DNA of 64,000 nt from Ampullaceana balthica (lineage: Eukaryota; Mollusca; Gastropoda; Lymnaeidae), in the NCBI GenBank assembly GCA_944989445.1, contig CALYLW010001013.1, forward strand, positions 431,892 to 495,891. Reading direction: 5' to 3'. Under the pieces are notes generated by a model that was given only the letters and a program-made list of their open reading frames with translations, searched no databases and was not told where the DNA came from. The position numbers and the translations under genes were made by a program. Below, piece after piece: positions 1 through 11,390 of the stretch (its first letter is position 1; each line of letters opens with the position of its first letter).

Positions 1-15
1 ACACACACACACACA
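1..15. repeat. (AC)n microsatellite, cut by window start
   Basis: The window opens in an uninterrupted AC dinucleotide run that continues off the left edge, so its true length is unknown. Confidence 0.9.
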
Positions 16-644
16 AAGCAATACAACACCAGTTTTATCAAGACAATATAAAGACAGAGGAGCAAGAATAGGATGGCCTCTTTGCAGGTCAGGTGCTGAT
101 AAGACTGAACAACATTTATATCTCACATGCAATACAATTTTACAAACTAAATCCACACTGCAACAATTTATACAAGCAGTCACATTACGCAATGTAGATA
201 TAAAAATAGTAATAACACTAAACATAATACCGTACTCTATAAACAAGAAATAACATCAATACGCTTAAATATACTTTCACAATACAGAAACATAACTGAC
301 ATCACAGACTAAAGGCAATTATTGACAATCACAGTTACACCTTCATAGCATTAGAACTAATGTTTAGAACAACAATACAAAACATGATTGAAAACTTACA
401 TGAAAAAATTAAATTTTAAGAAAAATATATAATTTAATATGATGTACATGTTATTTGTTTCAATTAAATATACTTTAATACAGAAAAATGTTTTATCACC
501 TAACTTCATGTTACTATTTGCATAGTGTTGATTTTTGGTGAATTGATATACTATGGAATTTAGAAAAAGTTATGTTGTAGTATTTTTTTTTAAATTAAAG
601 AAATTATGTAAGACGGACATTAATTTTTCCCAAACAAATTTTAA
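16..644. other. AT-rich intergenic DNA, no gene seen
   Basis: I see no coding signature, RNA gene or obvious tandem repeat in this stretch. Confidence 0.6.
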
Positions 645-1150
645 CAATTTCACTAAGAGTCAACAAAAGCAACAAACCCATAGATCACTACAAACGCTAT
701 GTGGAATCTAATATTGTATATTGTTATAAAATGGATAAAGTCTTAACTCTTTATTTAGTAGGCTTTTCTAAATCAGTTTATCTGTAATACACAAACATCA
801 CGTGTATAAAAGAAACGTGTTAGTTTCATCACTTGTGTTTTTGTTAGGTTTTTATTTTATGACTTTTTTAAAAGTTAAAATATGGAAATGGAACATGTAG
901 TAATGTGTACCACAGCGTTTATTTTATAGCAAATATATACATTTAATAGTTTTCTAAATTTAAAAAGAATGCAATTTTATCAACTATTTATTTCTCCAAT
1001 TTTAAATTTATATACATACTTCTAATTCATATTTAAGGTGCAATGTACGTAATATAAGTTATTAATACTTGTGAATTATAGCTTTATAAAATTTTCTTTA
1101 AGAAAAAAAAATAATTAATAATATCATTAAATTTCAAAGATTAGTTTATA
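645..1150 (+). repeat. Dispersed repeat family A, copy 1
   Basis: The segment is recognisably the same as 31,310-31,552 plus about 32,285-32,530, in the same order and orientation. Both start in a CAACAAAAGCAACAAAC block, pass a CAAACGCTATGTGGAATC block, and end in a matching AT-rich tail. No terminal repeats or coding capacity were found, so the repeat class is unknown. This copy lacks the family B insertion and extra sequence seen in copy 2. Confidence 0.65.
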
Positions 1151-1464
1151 AAATACTAGAAAAATACCCTCAACTGTAGCGGGAGTGTGCTGACCCTTTA
1201 TCCAAGTATTAGTTGCTGGTTATTAAAATTTTTATTTGCCAAGTTACATTTCAGATTCATCTATTTAGTTAAAATCTTATGAGAAACAGAGATATGCCAT
1301 TTTACGCGTGAGTTTTTTTCACTTAATGCAGTACCTTTTAACATAACCTTACTATTTAAAATATATGATTTATTAAATAATGATTCTTGCCGACCATAAC
1401 AACTAAATTTACAATTTCATTCCCACTTGTACAAAATTAACATAACTTATAGGTTTTCCGAAAG

Positions 1465-2410
1465 AGCTCTACCACCCTCGTCACTCAAAAATTTAATATA
1501 TAATTACGAAACTGCATCGTATCACAATTGTAAGTTATATAATATTTGTAACCACGTCTATGAGATAAAGAACATGTGGCACTATCCCTTTAAAAGTCAA
1601 AAGCTAAGTGACTTATAGCGCAAATAAACAAAATTATAAATATACTTTCTAAAATATTTTTTTTTAAATGTCGTATTAAAATGATATAAAAAATGTGCAC
1701 ACCATATTTAGACAATATAGAAAGCTGGTCGCATAAAATAAAGTATTGTTTTAAAGTAAATGTACTGGACAAAATAACTCCTCCTTTTGACGTATTCATA
1801 ATCGTTGTTACAGGGAAATAATATTTAACATTTTTTATCTCTATATTTTACGATTTATATTTACGGTTTATAAGCAATGTGTATAATTTCAAGAAGGAAT
1901 CTTTTTTTTTGTTCCCTATTTCGGATAAGGCATCATATTTTGTAAATTATATTCAATGCACACACACACACCAGATTTTATATCTGAAAAAAAAAGACAA
2001 AATAAAAGATTCAACCGTCTGTTAATAAACGTATCTTAAAGATCATTAAAAGGCAATTTTAGAAATGGCCTATGCTATTCTGAATACAAAGGAATGAACA
2101 TAAAAACGTATTCAATTCGCTATTCATATTAATTAAGTGTTTTCAGGATCACTTAACTAAATTTAGCCAACTTTAGTTAATACGCTTGGTAGCGAAAGTT
2201 TATAATGTATAGTGTTATAAAGCTTAAGTAAACTGTTTCAAAGTGTAAGTTTATTTGACATAGGCCATCACTATGAACATAAAATAAACTCGCTACATCT
2301 GTGGTTTTTAATTAAATGTTAAGTTATGAATTAAATTTTTAAAAATCCCAATTTTATTCATTGCATGTAAAATATTAATACAATGCATCGTGAAAATAAT
2401 TGCAATATCA
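1465..2410 (+). repeat. Old segmental duplication, copy 1
   Basis: Three blocks recur in the same order at 2,775-3,450. They are a block ending GTCTATGAGATAAAGA (about 1,465-1,575), a block around CAAAGGAATGAACATAA (about 2,053-2,200) and a block around AATGCATCGTG (about 2,280-2,410). This copy has about 370 extra bases between the first two blocks. The small open frames here (1,427-1,618 and 1,590-1,799) are not convincing genes. Confidence 0.6.
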
Positions 2411-2774
2411 TATTTTAAACGGATATGAAGAGCTCAAGGGAAGAAACGGCCATGTCACATTTTTGTAGTTTTGTGATATTCAAGTTTTAAAGTTCAAAAT
2501 TATACAGATTTCATATTAATTAACTAAATAGATTTGAATTTTTAATTGGGTCAGAGACATAATTTTCGCATAAAACCTAATTCAGAGCATTCTATTTTTC
2601 ATCCTCTATCAGATACAGGGTATAACTAAAATATTTAAAACATGTCACATAACCGTTTCTTCCCTTGTGGTCTTCATATGTAATATATAAAGCTCAGTTG
2701 ATATTTTTATGTTTGTTTGTTTGTATCCATTAAAAAAGGACACTGCTTTGTTGAAATTTTTTCAAAAGATATCT

Positions 2775-3450
2775 GCCACTGTCGTCACTAAAAAAACTCG
2801 TATATATTTACGACACTGCATCGTAACACTTGTAATTAATACAATATTTGCACAGCGTCTATGAGATAAAGATAATAAAGATAAATAAAGAAATTAGGCT
2901 ATATTCCTAATTTTAAAAAAAAACAAAATAAAAAACTAATCAATTTTATGTTGAAAACGCATGTGAAACCATGACCATAATTGATTTTAAAAATGGCCTA
3001 TGTTAATCCATCATCAAAGGAATGAACATAACATATTCAATTCGCAATACAAAATAATTAAGCGGTTTCAGGATCACTTTATTTAGTCTAATCTACTTAT
3101 GTTAATAGGTTCGGTAGCCTAAGTTTAAATACTATAAGTGTATAGGTTATGTAAAAGACAATAGCTTATGTAAAAGACAAACAAAATATAAATGTTATAT
3201 TAATAGGACACAGCTAAATTTAAGATGCATACACGAAAATGTGCGCACAGTAATCAGGCGATAAAAGATTTTAGAACGCGCACCGCTAAAAATGAAGCCT
3301 TGAAAAAAATACTGACACAATTATTACATAAATAGGTTTTTATTAAATGTCGAGTTATGGAACATAAAATAATTAAAACAAATTCGCAATTAAATTTAAA
3401 CGTGTAAACAATTAAATCTAATGCGTCGTGTAGCAGTTGTAATTAAATAT
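2775..3450 (+). repeat. Old segmental duplication, copy 2
   Basis: The direct-orientation partner of 1,465-2,410 lies about 1.3 kb downstream. It shares GTCTATGAGATAAAGA, CAAAGGAATGAACATAA and a diverged AATGCGTCGTG block. The spacing between blocks differs from copy 1, so indels accumulated after duplication. Confidence 0.6.
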
Positions 3451-3890
3451 GTTTAAGTGTCTATCTAATATATAGAAAGTAACAGTAAAGAAAATGACAA
3501 TTCTTTGTACTACACAGCTCAAATTATGAAGCGTACACGAAAATGTGCGCACCGTAATTAGACATTATAATATTTTTTGAATGCGCACCGCTGAAAATAA
3601 AGTATTTGAAAAAAAAACGTCACCAAAAGTAACTCGCTTTGAACGGCATTTGAACGTCCGCGTGAATTTGTTCAATACAGAAATGAGGTTAAATTTTTTA
3701 TTCTTTGTCACTGCATTTTCTGATTATTTAATTTACGGCGTTCGGGCAAAAGGGACAATTCCAAAAACAAACTTAAAACCACCTTCAGGGTAAAAGGAAC
3801 CGTCCTGCCAAATTTGGTCCCCGTCCATCATTTGGTTTTTTCTGTTGCTATCTCACAGAAAGTCGAACAAGTGAAACATACAAACATACA
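3195..3890 (+). repeat. Two relics carrying the GTGCGCAC / CGCACCG motif
   Basis: The segments at 3,205-3,300 and 3,520-3,610 are similar to each other and carry ACACGAAAATGTGCGCAC. From about 3,615 the sequence (ACTCGCTTTGAACGGC and onward) resembles the interior of family C at 4,035-4,385. The open frames 3,581-3,793 and 3,814-4,011 fall in this repeat material and are not supported as genes. Confidence 0.5.
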
Positions 3891-4034
3891 AACACCAACT
3901 GAGCTTGATATATTAGATAAGTTGTTTTTGTTTTATAAACTACGTCAGGACTGGTTCTTAATGCTGCGGCGCTTAAGGAAATACAATAATAATGCACACC
4001 TGATAAAATAACACATGGAAAGGGAGCATCCTAT

Positions 4035-4385
4035 ATAATAAAAGGCAATGTTCTGTCCGGTCATCGATAGCGATTGGTCCCCTCAAACACATATGACTCC
4101 TACAGACAATCATATTAAACAGGTTTACGCGGACTTTCAAAACGAGTTATTTTTGGTGCAGTATTTTTTACAAGACTTTATTTTGAGTTGTGCGCATTTC
4201 GATTTATTGTCAAAAGCTCTGTTTTTATGAGTTATTTATTTTAACTATAATGAACAGTACTTTTGACGTGATGCACATGTATGCCGGTAGAGACGGCTGT
4301 TGGATGGGAGTTACAACATACCACCGAACGGTGGCGGAACGTTCTTGGTCGGGCTTTGTGCTCGTTTATTATATGATGCTATTTT
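4035..4385 (+). mobile_element. Family C MITE-like element, copy 1
   Basis: The whole segment is the reverse complement of 38,752-39,097, at roughly 80 percent identity by eye. It begins near TATATAATAAAAGGCAA and ends near GTTTATTATATGATGC. That gives short inverted ends based on TATAATAAA, as in a small non-autonomous DNA transposon. No transposase is encoded, and the superfamily is unknown. Parts of its interior recur at 3,615-3,860. Confidence 0.65.
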
Positions 4386-4455
4386 AAATACATTAACCAG
4401 GCATTAGATTCTTTAAATTCCAATAGAACAAAAGATCAAATAATTTTGGAAGAAA

Positions 4456-4751
4456 CATACAACTTATGCCTACAGGTAAACATACCACATATGCCTACCG
4501 GTAAACATACAACCTATGCCTACAGGTAAACATACAACCAATGCCTACAGGTAAAAATACAATCTATGCCTACAGATAAACATACAACCTATACCTACAG
4601 GTAAACATACAACCTACACCTACAGGTAAACATACAACCTATGCCTACAGGTAAACATACAACATATGCCTACAGGTAAACATACAACCTATGCCTACAG
4701 GTAAACATACAACCAATGACTACAGGTAAACATACAACCTATGCCTACAGG
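4456..4751. repeat. 25-bp minisatellite, about 12 copies
   Basis: The monomer contains CATACAACCTATGCCTACAG followed by GTAAA. Copies differ by a few substitutions. A single related unit occurs at about 24,289-24,318. Confidence 0.95.
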
Positions 4752-5291
4752 GACGAACACCTTAAAGAAGCGACAAACCCAACCATTGCGTTCTACGCAC
4801 AACTAGCGCTCGGATAAATACCTTGAACTTACCGAATTCTTCCAAAATCTAGTTTTGTTTGTCTCAATTTCTAATCACTGAAAAATATTCTCTTTATCTC
4901 TTCTTGTTAGGTTTGTCTAACGTTTTCCTCGCTGACCATTCTTATGGCTATCTCCAGAAAGATAATACACTATCAATTTAGTTTTATAATAATATAATTC
5001 TATCTATGATATGTGTTAGCAATATGTACTATGATACGTTTACTGTTATATAAATTAAATATTAGTTTAAAAAGAACATTGAATGGCATGTATAGCCCCA
5101 ATGTGAAAACAAACAGTTATATATCGTTTGGATGTTTACATAGTATTCTACTCACACAAAGACTTAAATTAGGATCGTTGTCTACATTCTTATCGAAGCG
5201 ACTGTAGATATTGTAAGTGATTTTTAGACAACATTGAGAATATAATACAAGACACAGAAACAATTATCATAGATTCGCCACTTTACAGTTT
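4752..5291. other. AT-rich intergenic DNA, no gene seen
   Basis: No supportable coding region, RNA gene or repeat was recognised between the two minisatellites. Confidence 0.5.
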
Positions 5292-5545
5292 AAGGTTATT
5301 AGTATAATACATATATGTCTAAGGTTATTAGTGTAATACATAATAGTCTAAGGTTGTTAGTGTAATACATATATGTCTAAGGTTGTTAGTGTAATACACA
5401 TATGTTTAAGGTTGTTAGTGTAATACATATATGTCTAAGGTTGTTAGTGTAATACATATATGTCTAAGGTTGTTAGTGTAATACATATATATCTAAGGTT
5501 GTTAGTGTAATACACATATGTCTAAGGTTATTAATGTTATACACA
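5292..5545. repeat. 29-bp minisatellite, about 9 copies
   Basis: The monomer contains AAGGTTGTTAGTGTAATACA followed by a TATATGTCT-like part. The first and last units are the most diverged (ATTAGTATAAT and ATTAATGTTAT), as expected at array edges. Confidence 0.95.
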
Positions 5546-5549
5546 TGGT

Positions 5550-5660
5550 GACCAGACAAATTCGCACAGGACAAACGCGAACACCGATAGTTGCGCACAC
5601 GAGCAATGGCGCTCACCGACAAATGCGGACACCGACAATCGCGCACAGTGACAAATGCGC
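5550..5660. repeat. Degenerate GCGCACACCGACAA-type repeat
   Basis: A short, relatively GC-rich run repeats GCGCAC, CACCGAC and ACAAATGCG in varied order. Units are too uneven for a clean period. It directly abuts the 29-bp minisatellite. Confidence 0.55.
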
Positions 5661-6127
5661 AAATTGAAAGTTAAATACATTTTATTTACTTTAAAATATA
5701 TTTAAATATAATAATTTAGTTTGATAGCATAAGCATAGTAGGCGGCGAAGGAGAGAAAATGAACTTATACTGATGATTATTTCTTGGACAACACAGTTAT
5801 ATTATTTACATTTAAAAAGAATTAAGAAAAAATAATAGATCGAGGGAAAAGAAATTACTGAGAAAATCAAGGAAAAATAATGAACTTAAATACTCCAACT
5901 CTAAATGACTAAATGCTTTTTATTTTATCCTAATACTAATACTTTTACTATACTGTCTTCACCTTTCCAGTCTTATTTTTGTACCATATCAATATCATAT
6001 AGTCATATATGTTACCCCTTTAATTACCGTACCCATGTTAAATTAGAATTAGATTCTGCCAGCTTTTCACAATCAAGGTTAAAGGTAATCTGATCATAAA
6101 CACAATGATTGACTCCGTTTTGCTTTT
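5661..6127. other. AT-rich intergenic DNA, no gene seen
   Basis: Only short open frames are present (for example 5,905-6,093), with no recognisable protein motif. Confidence 0.5.
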
Positions 6128-6379
6128 TACAGTCACTATTCGTATTTCTACTATTACTATGCTTATAGTATAGTCTTGTTATAGTTATAGTTATAGTTAT
6201 AGTAAGAGAAGAATAATTTTACTGAAGTCAGTCTTTACTTAATGAGATTACAGTCACTATTAGGATTTCTACTATTACTATGCTTATAGTATAGTCTGAA
6301 TAGTCTTATTATAGTTATAGTTATAATTATAGTAAGAGAAGAATAACTTTACTGAAGTCAGTCTTTACATAATGAGATT
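6128..6379. repeat. Direct duplication of a ~121-bp unit
   Basis: Two adjacent copies start at TACAGTCACTATT (6,128 and 6,249) and end at AATGAGATT. Both include a TATAGT-rich simple repeat and GAAGTCAGTCTTTAC. The second copy has a small insertion in the middle. Confidence 0.9.
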
Positions 6380-6786
6380 GAAAAATGATATTGAAAGGTT
6401 ACTGTTAGATAAAATTTAGATATGAATATGATTATAAATAAGTAATATGCCTATTTTAAATAGCTATTTATTGATATATTTATAATTATTATTATACTAA
6501 AAAAATCCTGATTTTTTTTGTAATCGACTGAACAATGTAAATGTATTAAAGAAGAAAATATAAATCAGCTACTTATCACTCTTTTAAAAGTAAATTGATT
6601 GTATTGGTAGTAGCAGCAGTTGACCTAGTTATAAAAGCAAACCAATTTTCCAACAAATCATCTCTAAAGTGAAATCTAGTCTTAACAATGATATTGTGAA
6701 CATCTTCATTAACTTCAACAGCAAAATATTTATAACAGTTTGCTCTTTCTATTTTAAACTGAATAGTACTGATTACTGATTAGTAT
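6380..6786. other. AT-rich flank of the hAT element, no gene seen
   Basis: No coding or repeat signature was recognised up to the hAT target-site duplication at 6,787. Confidence 0.5.
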
Positions 6787-6858
6787 GGTGGGATCAGAGG
6801 CGTCACTAGGGTTGGTGTCATCCGGGGCGGTAGCTCATGGTGTCATCCCTTCACGACT

Positions 6859-7225
6859 GAAGGGGCCGTCCATAAATGACGTCACGCGAGGATGCCGATT
6901 TTTAACCCACTATCCCCCAGCTTCATACTTATACCCCCACCCCTTTTTGACGATATGACGTCACAAAGCTTTGACCACCCCCCACCCCAAGCCGTATTTT
7001 CTAAATAAAAATTAGCATGTTGCAAATTATTGTTTGTCATTTAAATATGTATTTAGGGTAAGTCTGCGCTCTAATGTCGTAACATGTGTGAAGCCATCGA
7101 AAGCGTCATTAAATAAACGGTAAACAATCAAATATTTAAGTGGAACTTTTATTTGAAGTTGCGCGTTTTTATGTGATGTCACATTTTTAACCCCACCCCC
7201 TCGTCAACATCGTCACCGATGCGTG
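6859..7225. repeat. TGACGTCA-type repeat inside the hAT left end
   Basis: The segment starts GGGGCCGTCCATAAATGACG and carries C-rich tracts and further TGACGTCAC or TGATGTCAC sites. It ends near GATGCGTGACCCCC. The same CCATAAA-plus-GTCAC signature recurs at 33,275-33,455. It looks like a truncated small DNA transposon nested in the hAT 5' region; the boundaries are approximate. Confidence 0.45.
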
Positions 7226-7339
7226 ACCCCCACACCCTATTACGGATTAAAAGGGGGGTGCTGAACGGGCTAAAGCCAAGGGCCACCAATAATTTAAGGT
7301 CCTCCAAACTTATTATAGTGTATAATAAAGATGCAGGCA

Positions 7340-8395
7340 AATGTTTGTATGAATCCCTGAAAATGCCTTGGACATTCATAATACAATGCTGCATATATGA
7401 GTAGGAAGTATAACGGAAACCAGGCTATTCTTCGTGAGAAGTACGGTGTTGCTCATTATGTGCTGTGCACAGCTCATTCTATTAATTTGGTTGGGATAAG
7501 TGCAGCAGGTTGTCCTATTGCTGTCAGATTTTTTGTCTTCTGCAAAATCTTTATACCCGGCTTGTTGCATCTATTCATCGTTAACAGGTACTTCAAAAAC
7601 ACATGAAATTGATACATGTTAACAAAGCCTTGTTTGACACAAGATGGTCAGCCTGACATGATGCATTAAGGTCTGTTAATACCTAATACCATGCGAATAT
7701 CGCAGCACTGGAAGAATTAGCAACATACGAAATTCTGCCACGTGACTGTCTACTTGAAGCAGAAGGATTTCTAAAGGAACTTGAACAACTGGAAGTCGCT
7801 ATTTTACTTGAAATTCGGGAAACAATTTTAGAAAGGAAGTCTCTCATTGAGTTTGTTAAAAGACAGCATTCTTAATTTGATTCATATGAAAACAAAGGAA
7901 AGGGCAAGTCCGTGGTAAAAAAAAAGAGTATGAACAATCTTCAATGCTATCCAAAAAAAATATTTTTTAAAAAGGGCGTCAGTTTGATAAAGGGACATCA
8001 CCAAAACAGTATTCTCCCCGAAACAAAAGTTTCAAGGTTGATGTATTTCTGGTAATCATTGACAAACTTTCTTGAGTCCTACAACATCGGTTAGGCCCAT
8101 ATGAAGACATCCATGAGAAATTACGCTTTCTTACAAACCTATCTGAGCTCAGCAATTCCGCAATCCGATGGGCAGCAGCCAAGATAATGAAAGAATATTC
8201 AAGTGATTTTCAAAACTCTTTAAAAAAGTTATTGTCCAGGCTCAGGATAATGAAAAGGAAGTACCCCAATGCAAAACTCAAAACACGTGCACTGTCGTGC
8301 ACAGAGCTAAACATTTTGCTGCTTTTGAACTAGCTAAATTTCACACAGTCCTTTACAAATGTACACATCGCACTTCTCATCTATCTTTCAATGAT
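7340..8395 (+). pseudogene. hAT transposase (ZMYM1/DUF4371-like), 5' and middle part, decayed
   Basis: Conceptual translation shows GHS*YNAAYMSRKYNG at about 7,370-7,417, a degenerate form of the catalytic-core segment of ZMYM1-type hAT transposases. It continues through CTAHSINLVGISAA, and 7,630-7,875 carries a FDTRWSA-like block and EAEGFLKELEQLEVAILLEI. Several in-frame stops and frame changes break it: the stop in the first motif, one after FDTRWSA and one near 7,875. Reading is lost at the 6-bp TSD of the inserted element. In the family these proteins cut and paste DNA through an RNase H-like domain interrupted by an insertion domain. This copy cannot make a working enzyme. The C-terminal part resumes at 15,489. 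The N-terminal zinc finger (TTF/BED type) was not found. Confidence 0.8.
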
Positions 8396-8401
8396 GACAT
8401 C

Positions 8402-10021
8402 AGTAGTATAGGAATGGCTGAAACGGGTATACTTTTGGTTGCGCGCCACCGTAACGCCACCACAGCTGTTGCCTTTACCGGCGGCGACACGCGGTAATTA
8501 ATTATGTTAATTAGAGGTGTCATGTTGTTATACAACATGTTAATTAGTGTTAGACAAGTTAATTAGGCTGTCATGATAATTATGTTAATTAGGATATCAT
8601 GTTGTTATACAACATTGTTGTTAATTAATTATGTTAATTAGGATATCATATTGTTATATGTAGGACGTATGGCGGGAAATTCAAATTTCCAGGTGTTTAA
8701 AGGGGGATAATCATGAATTTAAGGGTTACTTCCCCTTTTTTATTTTTTTTTCAATGTATTCAATTGTTTAATTTTTAACTTTTTAATATTTATTTTAAGT
8801 ATTAAGTGTTCCTCAAATCATTTTTCATTTAATTATTAAGTGGTTCTCAAGCTATTTTATTATTTTTTAATTGTATTTTATTTGTTGAATGGTCGTATTT
8901 AAGGGTTTTAAGCACGGTTTTTATGTGCTTCAGGTTGTTAGGCGATGTATTTTATTTGGGGTACTCTGCTGGACAGTTGTTGTTGGTGGGGAATTTAATT
9001 CAAATAACATAGTGGGGGGCAGTCGATGGCATAAGTTACAATTAGGAAGGGTTTAGTATATATTATAATTAATTAGACAAATTTAGGAGGGGTGGAAAAA
9101 AGCGCGGGTTTGGCTGTTGATCTGATGTTAGTATAGATGTGGTAGTATAAAGTATGTACTAAAACTGACGAAGTGGATTTAGAATACGTGGGTTTAGGTT
9201 AAAATCAATAGTACAAACGACGAGAGGGTTTGGATGGACAGATGTTACCACTGGCTGTATGACCGTTTTAATAAGTTAGTGGGGGTATGGAATGTGGTCC
9301 AGGACAAGTAATGCGTTGTTTTAGGTTAAAATCAATAGTACAAATGAGGAGAGGGGTATGGACGGGGGCAATTGCAGATGTTGGTGGTTAATTTAAGGTT
9401 GTTTTCTTTGTAAATTTAAATAATTGTAGTAGTAGTTTTATAGGCTTTTTTATATTAAAGCAAAAGTTTTCATCTTAGTGTGGAGGTCTATGTTATGAAA
9501 GGTCTTTTTTGTTCGTAGTGTTTCTTAATTCTAGGGTTTACACTAAGTTTATTTGACAGCTTTAGCCATGCTTCTTATCTTAGTATCGGGAATATTTTCT
9601 AAGTTTAACGGTGTTTCCTTTCTTCCTTGTAATAGTTTTTATTAGATTAGTAGTTTAAGTCAAGATGTCTTTTATGTTTCTTTTCTTAACTAGATGGGAT
9701 CAGCTAGTAGTAGTAATATTTGATAAGGTTAAGCGAGTCATTTTCTTCATTTTTAAAATTTTTAATTTTTTTTATTTAAATTCATTAGAGGTGCTTATCT
9801 AAATGTCACGGACAGTTTTATAAAGTTCAATGGTCTTTTTGGTTGTATTTTGTTTTCATAATTAGATGTGCTCATCTACCCTTGACAATATTTTATAAGT
9901 TGAAGGGTCTTGTTTTTTGTTGTTTCTTAGTTAGAAGTTCTCCTCTTAGGGACAGGGACATATTTTTTTAATTTCAAGGGAATCATTTTCTTAGTGTTTT
10001 TTCTTAATTAGGGATTCTCAG
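8402..10021 (+). repeat. Left long terminal inverted repeat (~1,620 bp)
   Basis: It matches the reverse complement of 13,865-15,488 almost base for base, with scattered substitutions and small indels. About 250 bases in from the tip the arm holds repeated TTAATTAGGATATCATG-like motifs (8,506-8,660). Some are joined to a near-palindrome, ATGTTGTTATACAACAT. Such subterminal repeats could be protein-binding sites; that is inference. Downstream the arm is AT-rich with no convincing frame. Confidence 0.92.
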
Positions 10022-10079
10022 CTTAAGTCCAAGGACAGATTTCTAGGTTCAAGGGGACTCGTACGTTTCGTGTGGATAG

Positions 10080-11390
10080 GATGTTAGCAGTTGTTTCTTT
10101 TCTTAACTAGAGATTCTCAATATAGTGTCGAGCATGATTCTATAAGTTCAATGAGTCTTTTTTGTTTTTGTTATTTACAGATTCTAATCTTAAGATAGGG
10201 CACAGTTTTATAAGTTACGTTGTCTTTTTTGTTAATGCTATTTTCTTAACTAGAGATTCTCCTCTTAGGGACAGGGACATATTTTTTACTTTCAAGGGTC
10301 TTTTTGTTTTTGTTACTTAGGGATTCTCAGCTTAAGTCCAAGGACATATTTCTAGTTTCAAGGGGACTCGAGTTTGTTTCTTTTCTTAACTAGAGATTCT
10401 CCATTTAGTGTCGAGCACGATTCTATAAGTTCAAGGGGTCATTTTGTTTTTGTTTTTGTTATTTACAGATTCTAATCTTAAAATCAGGCACAGTTTTCTA
10501 AGTTACGTTGTCTTTTTGTTAATGCTATTTTCTTAACTAGAGATTCTCATCTTAGGGACAGGGATATATTTTTTACTTTCAATGGTCTTTTTGTTTTTCT
10601 TAATTAGGGATTCTTAGCTTAAGTCCAAGGACATATTTCTAGGTTCAAGGGGACTCGAGTTTGTTTCTTTTCTTAACTAGAGATGCTCATCTTAGTGTCG
10701 GGAATAGTGTTGAAGATCAATGGGTCTTTTTGTTTTTGTTATTTACAGATTCTAATCTTAGGGACAGGGACAGTTTTCTAAGTTACGTTGTCTTTTTTGT
10801 TCATGCTATTTTCTTAACTAGAGATTCTCATCTTAGTGTAGAGCACGATTCTATAAGTTCAAGGGTCTTTTTTGTTTTTGTTTTTGTTACTTACGGATTC
10901 TCCTCTTAGGGACAGGGACAGATTTCTAAGTTACGTTGTCTTTTTTGTTCATGCTATTTTATTAACTAGAGATTCTCATCTTAGTGTAGAGCACGATTCT
11001 ATAAGTTCAAGGGTCTTTTTTGTTTTTGTTATTTACAGATTCTAATTTTAAGATCGGGCACAGTTTTTTAAGTTACATTGTCTTTTTTGTTAATACTATT
11101 TTCTTAACTAGAGATTCTCATCTTAGCGCAGAGCACGATTCTATAAGTTCAATGGTCTTTTTGTTTTTGTTTATTGTTACTTACGCATTCTCCTCTAAGG
11201 GACAGGGATAGATGTCTAATTTCAAGGGAATCATTTTTGTTCATGCTATTTTGTTAACTAGAGATTCTCATCTTAGTGTGGAGCACGATTCTATAAGTTC
11301 AATTGTCTTTTTGTTTTTGTTTTTCATCACTTAATCATTCTCCTCTTAGAGACAGCGACATATTTCTAATTACAAGGGAGTCATTTTCTT
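10080..11390. repeat. Interior complex tandem repeat
   Basis: Units of about 55-70 bp recur many times around the core TTAACTAGAGATTCTCATCT, followed by TATAAGTTCAAGGGTC or TAAGTTACGTTGTC variants. They group into higher-order blocks of roughly 170-190 bp. Related units are already present at the inner end of the TIR (about 9,900-10,021), so the array seems to have grown from TIR sequence. The open frames 10,661-10,909 and 11,020-11,211 are products of the repeat. Confidence 0.85.
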
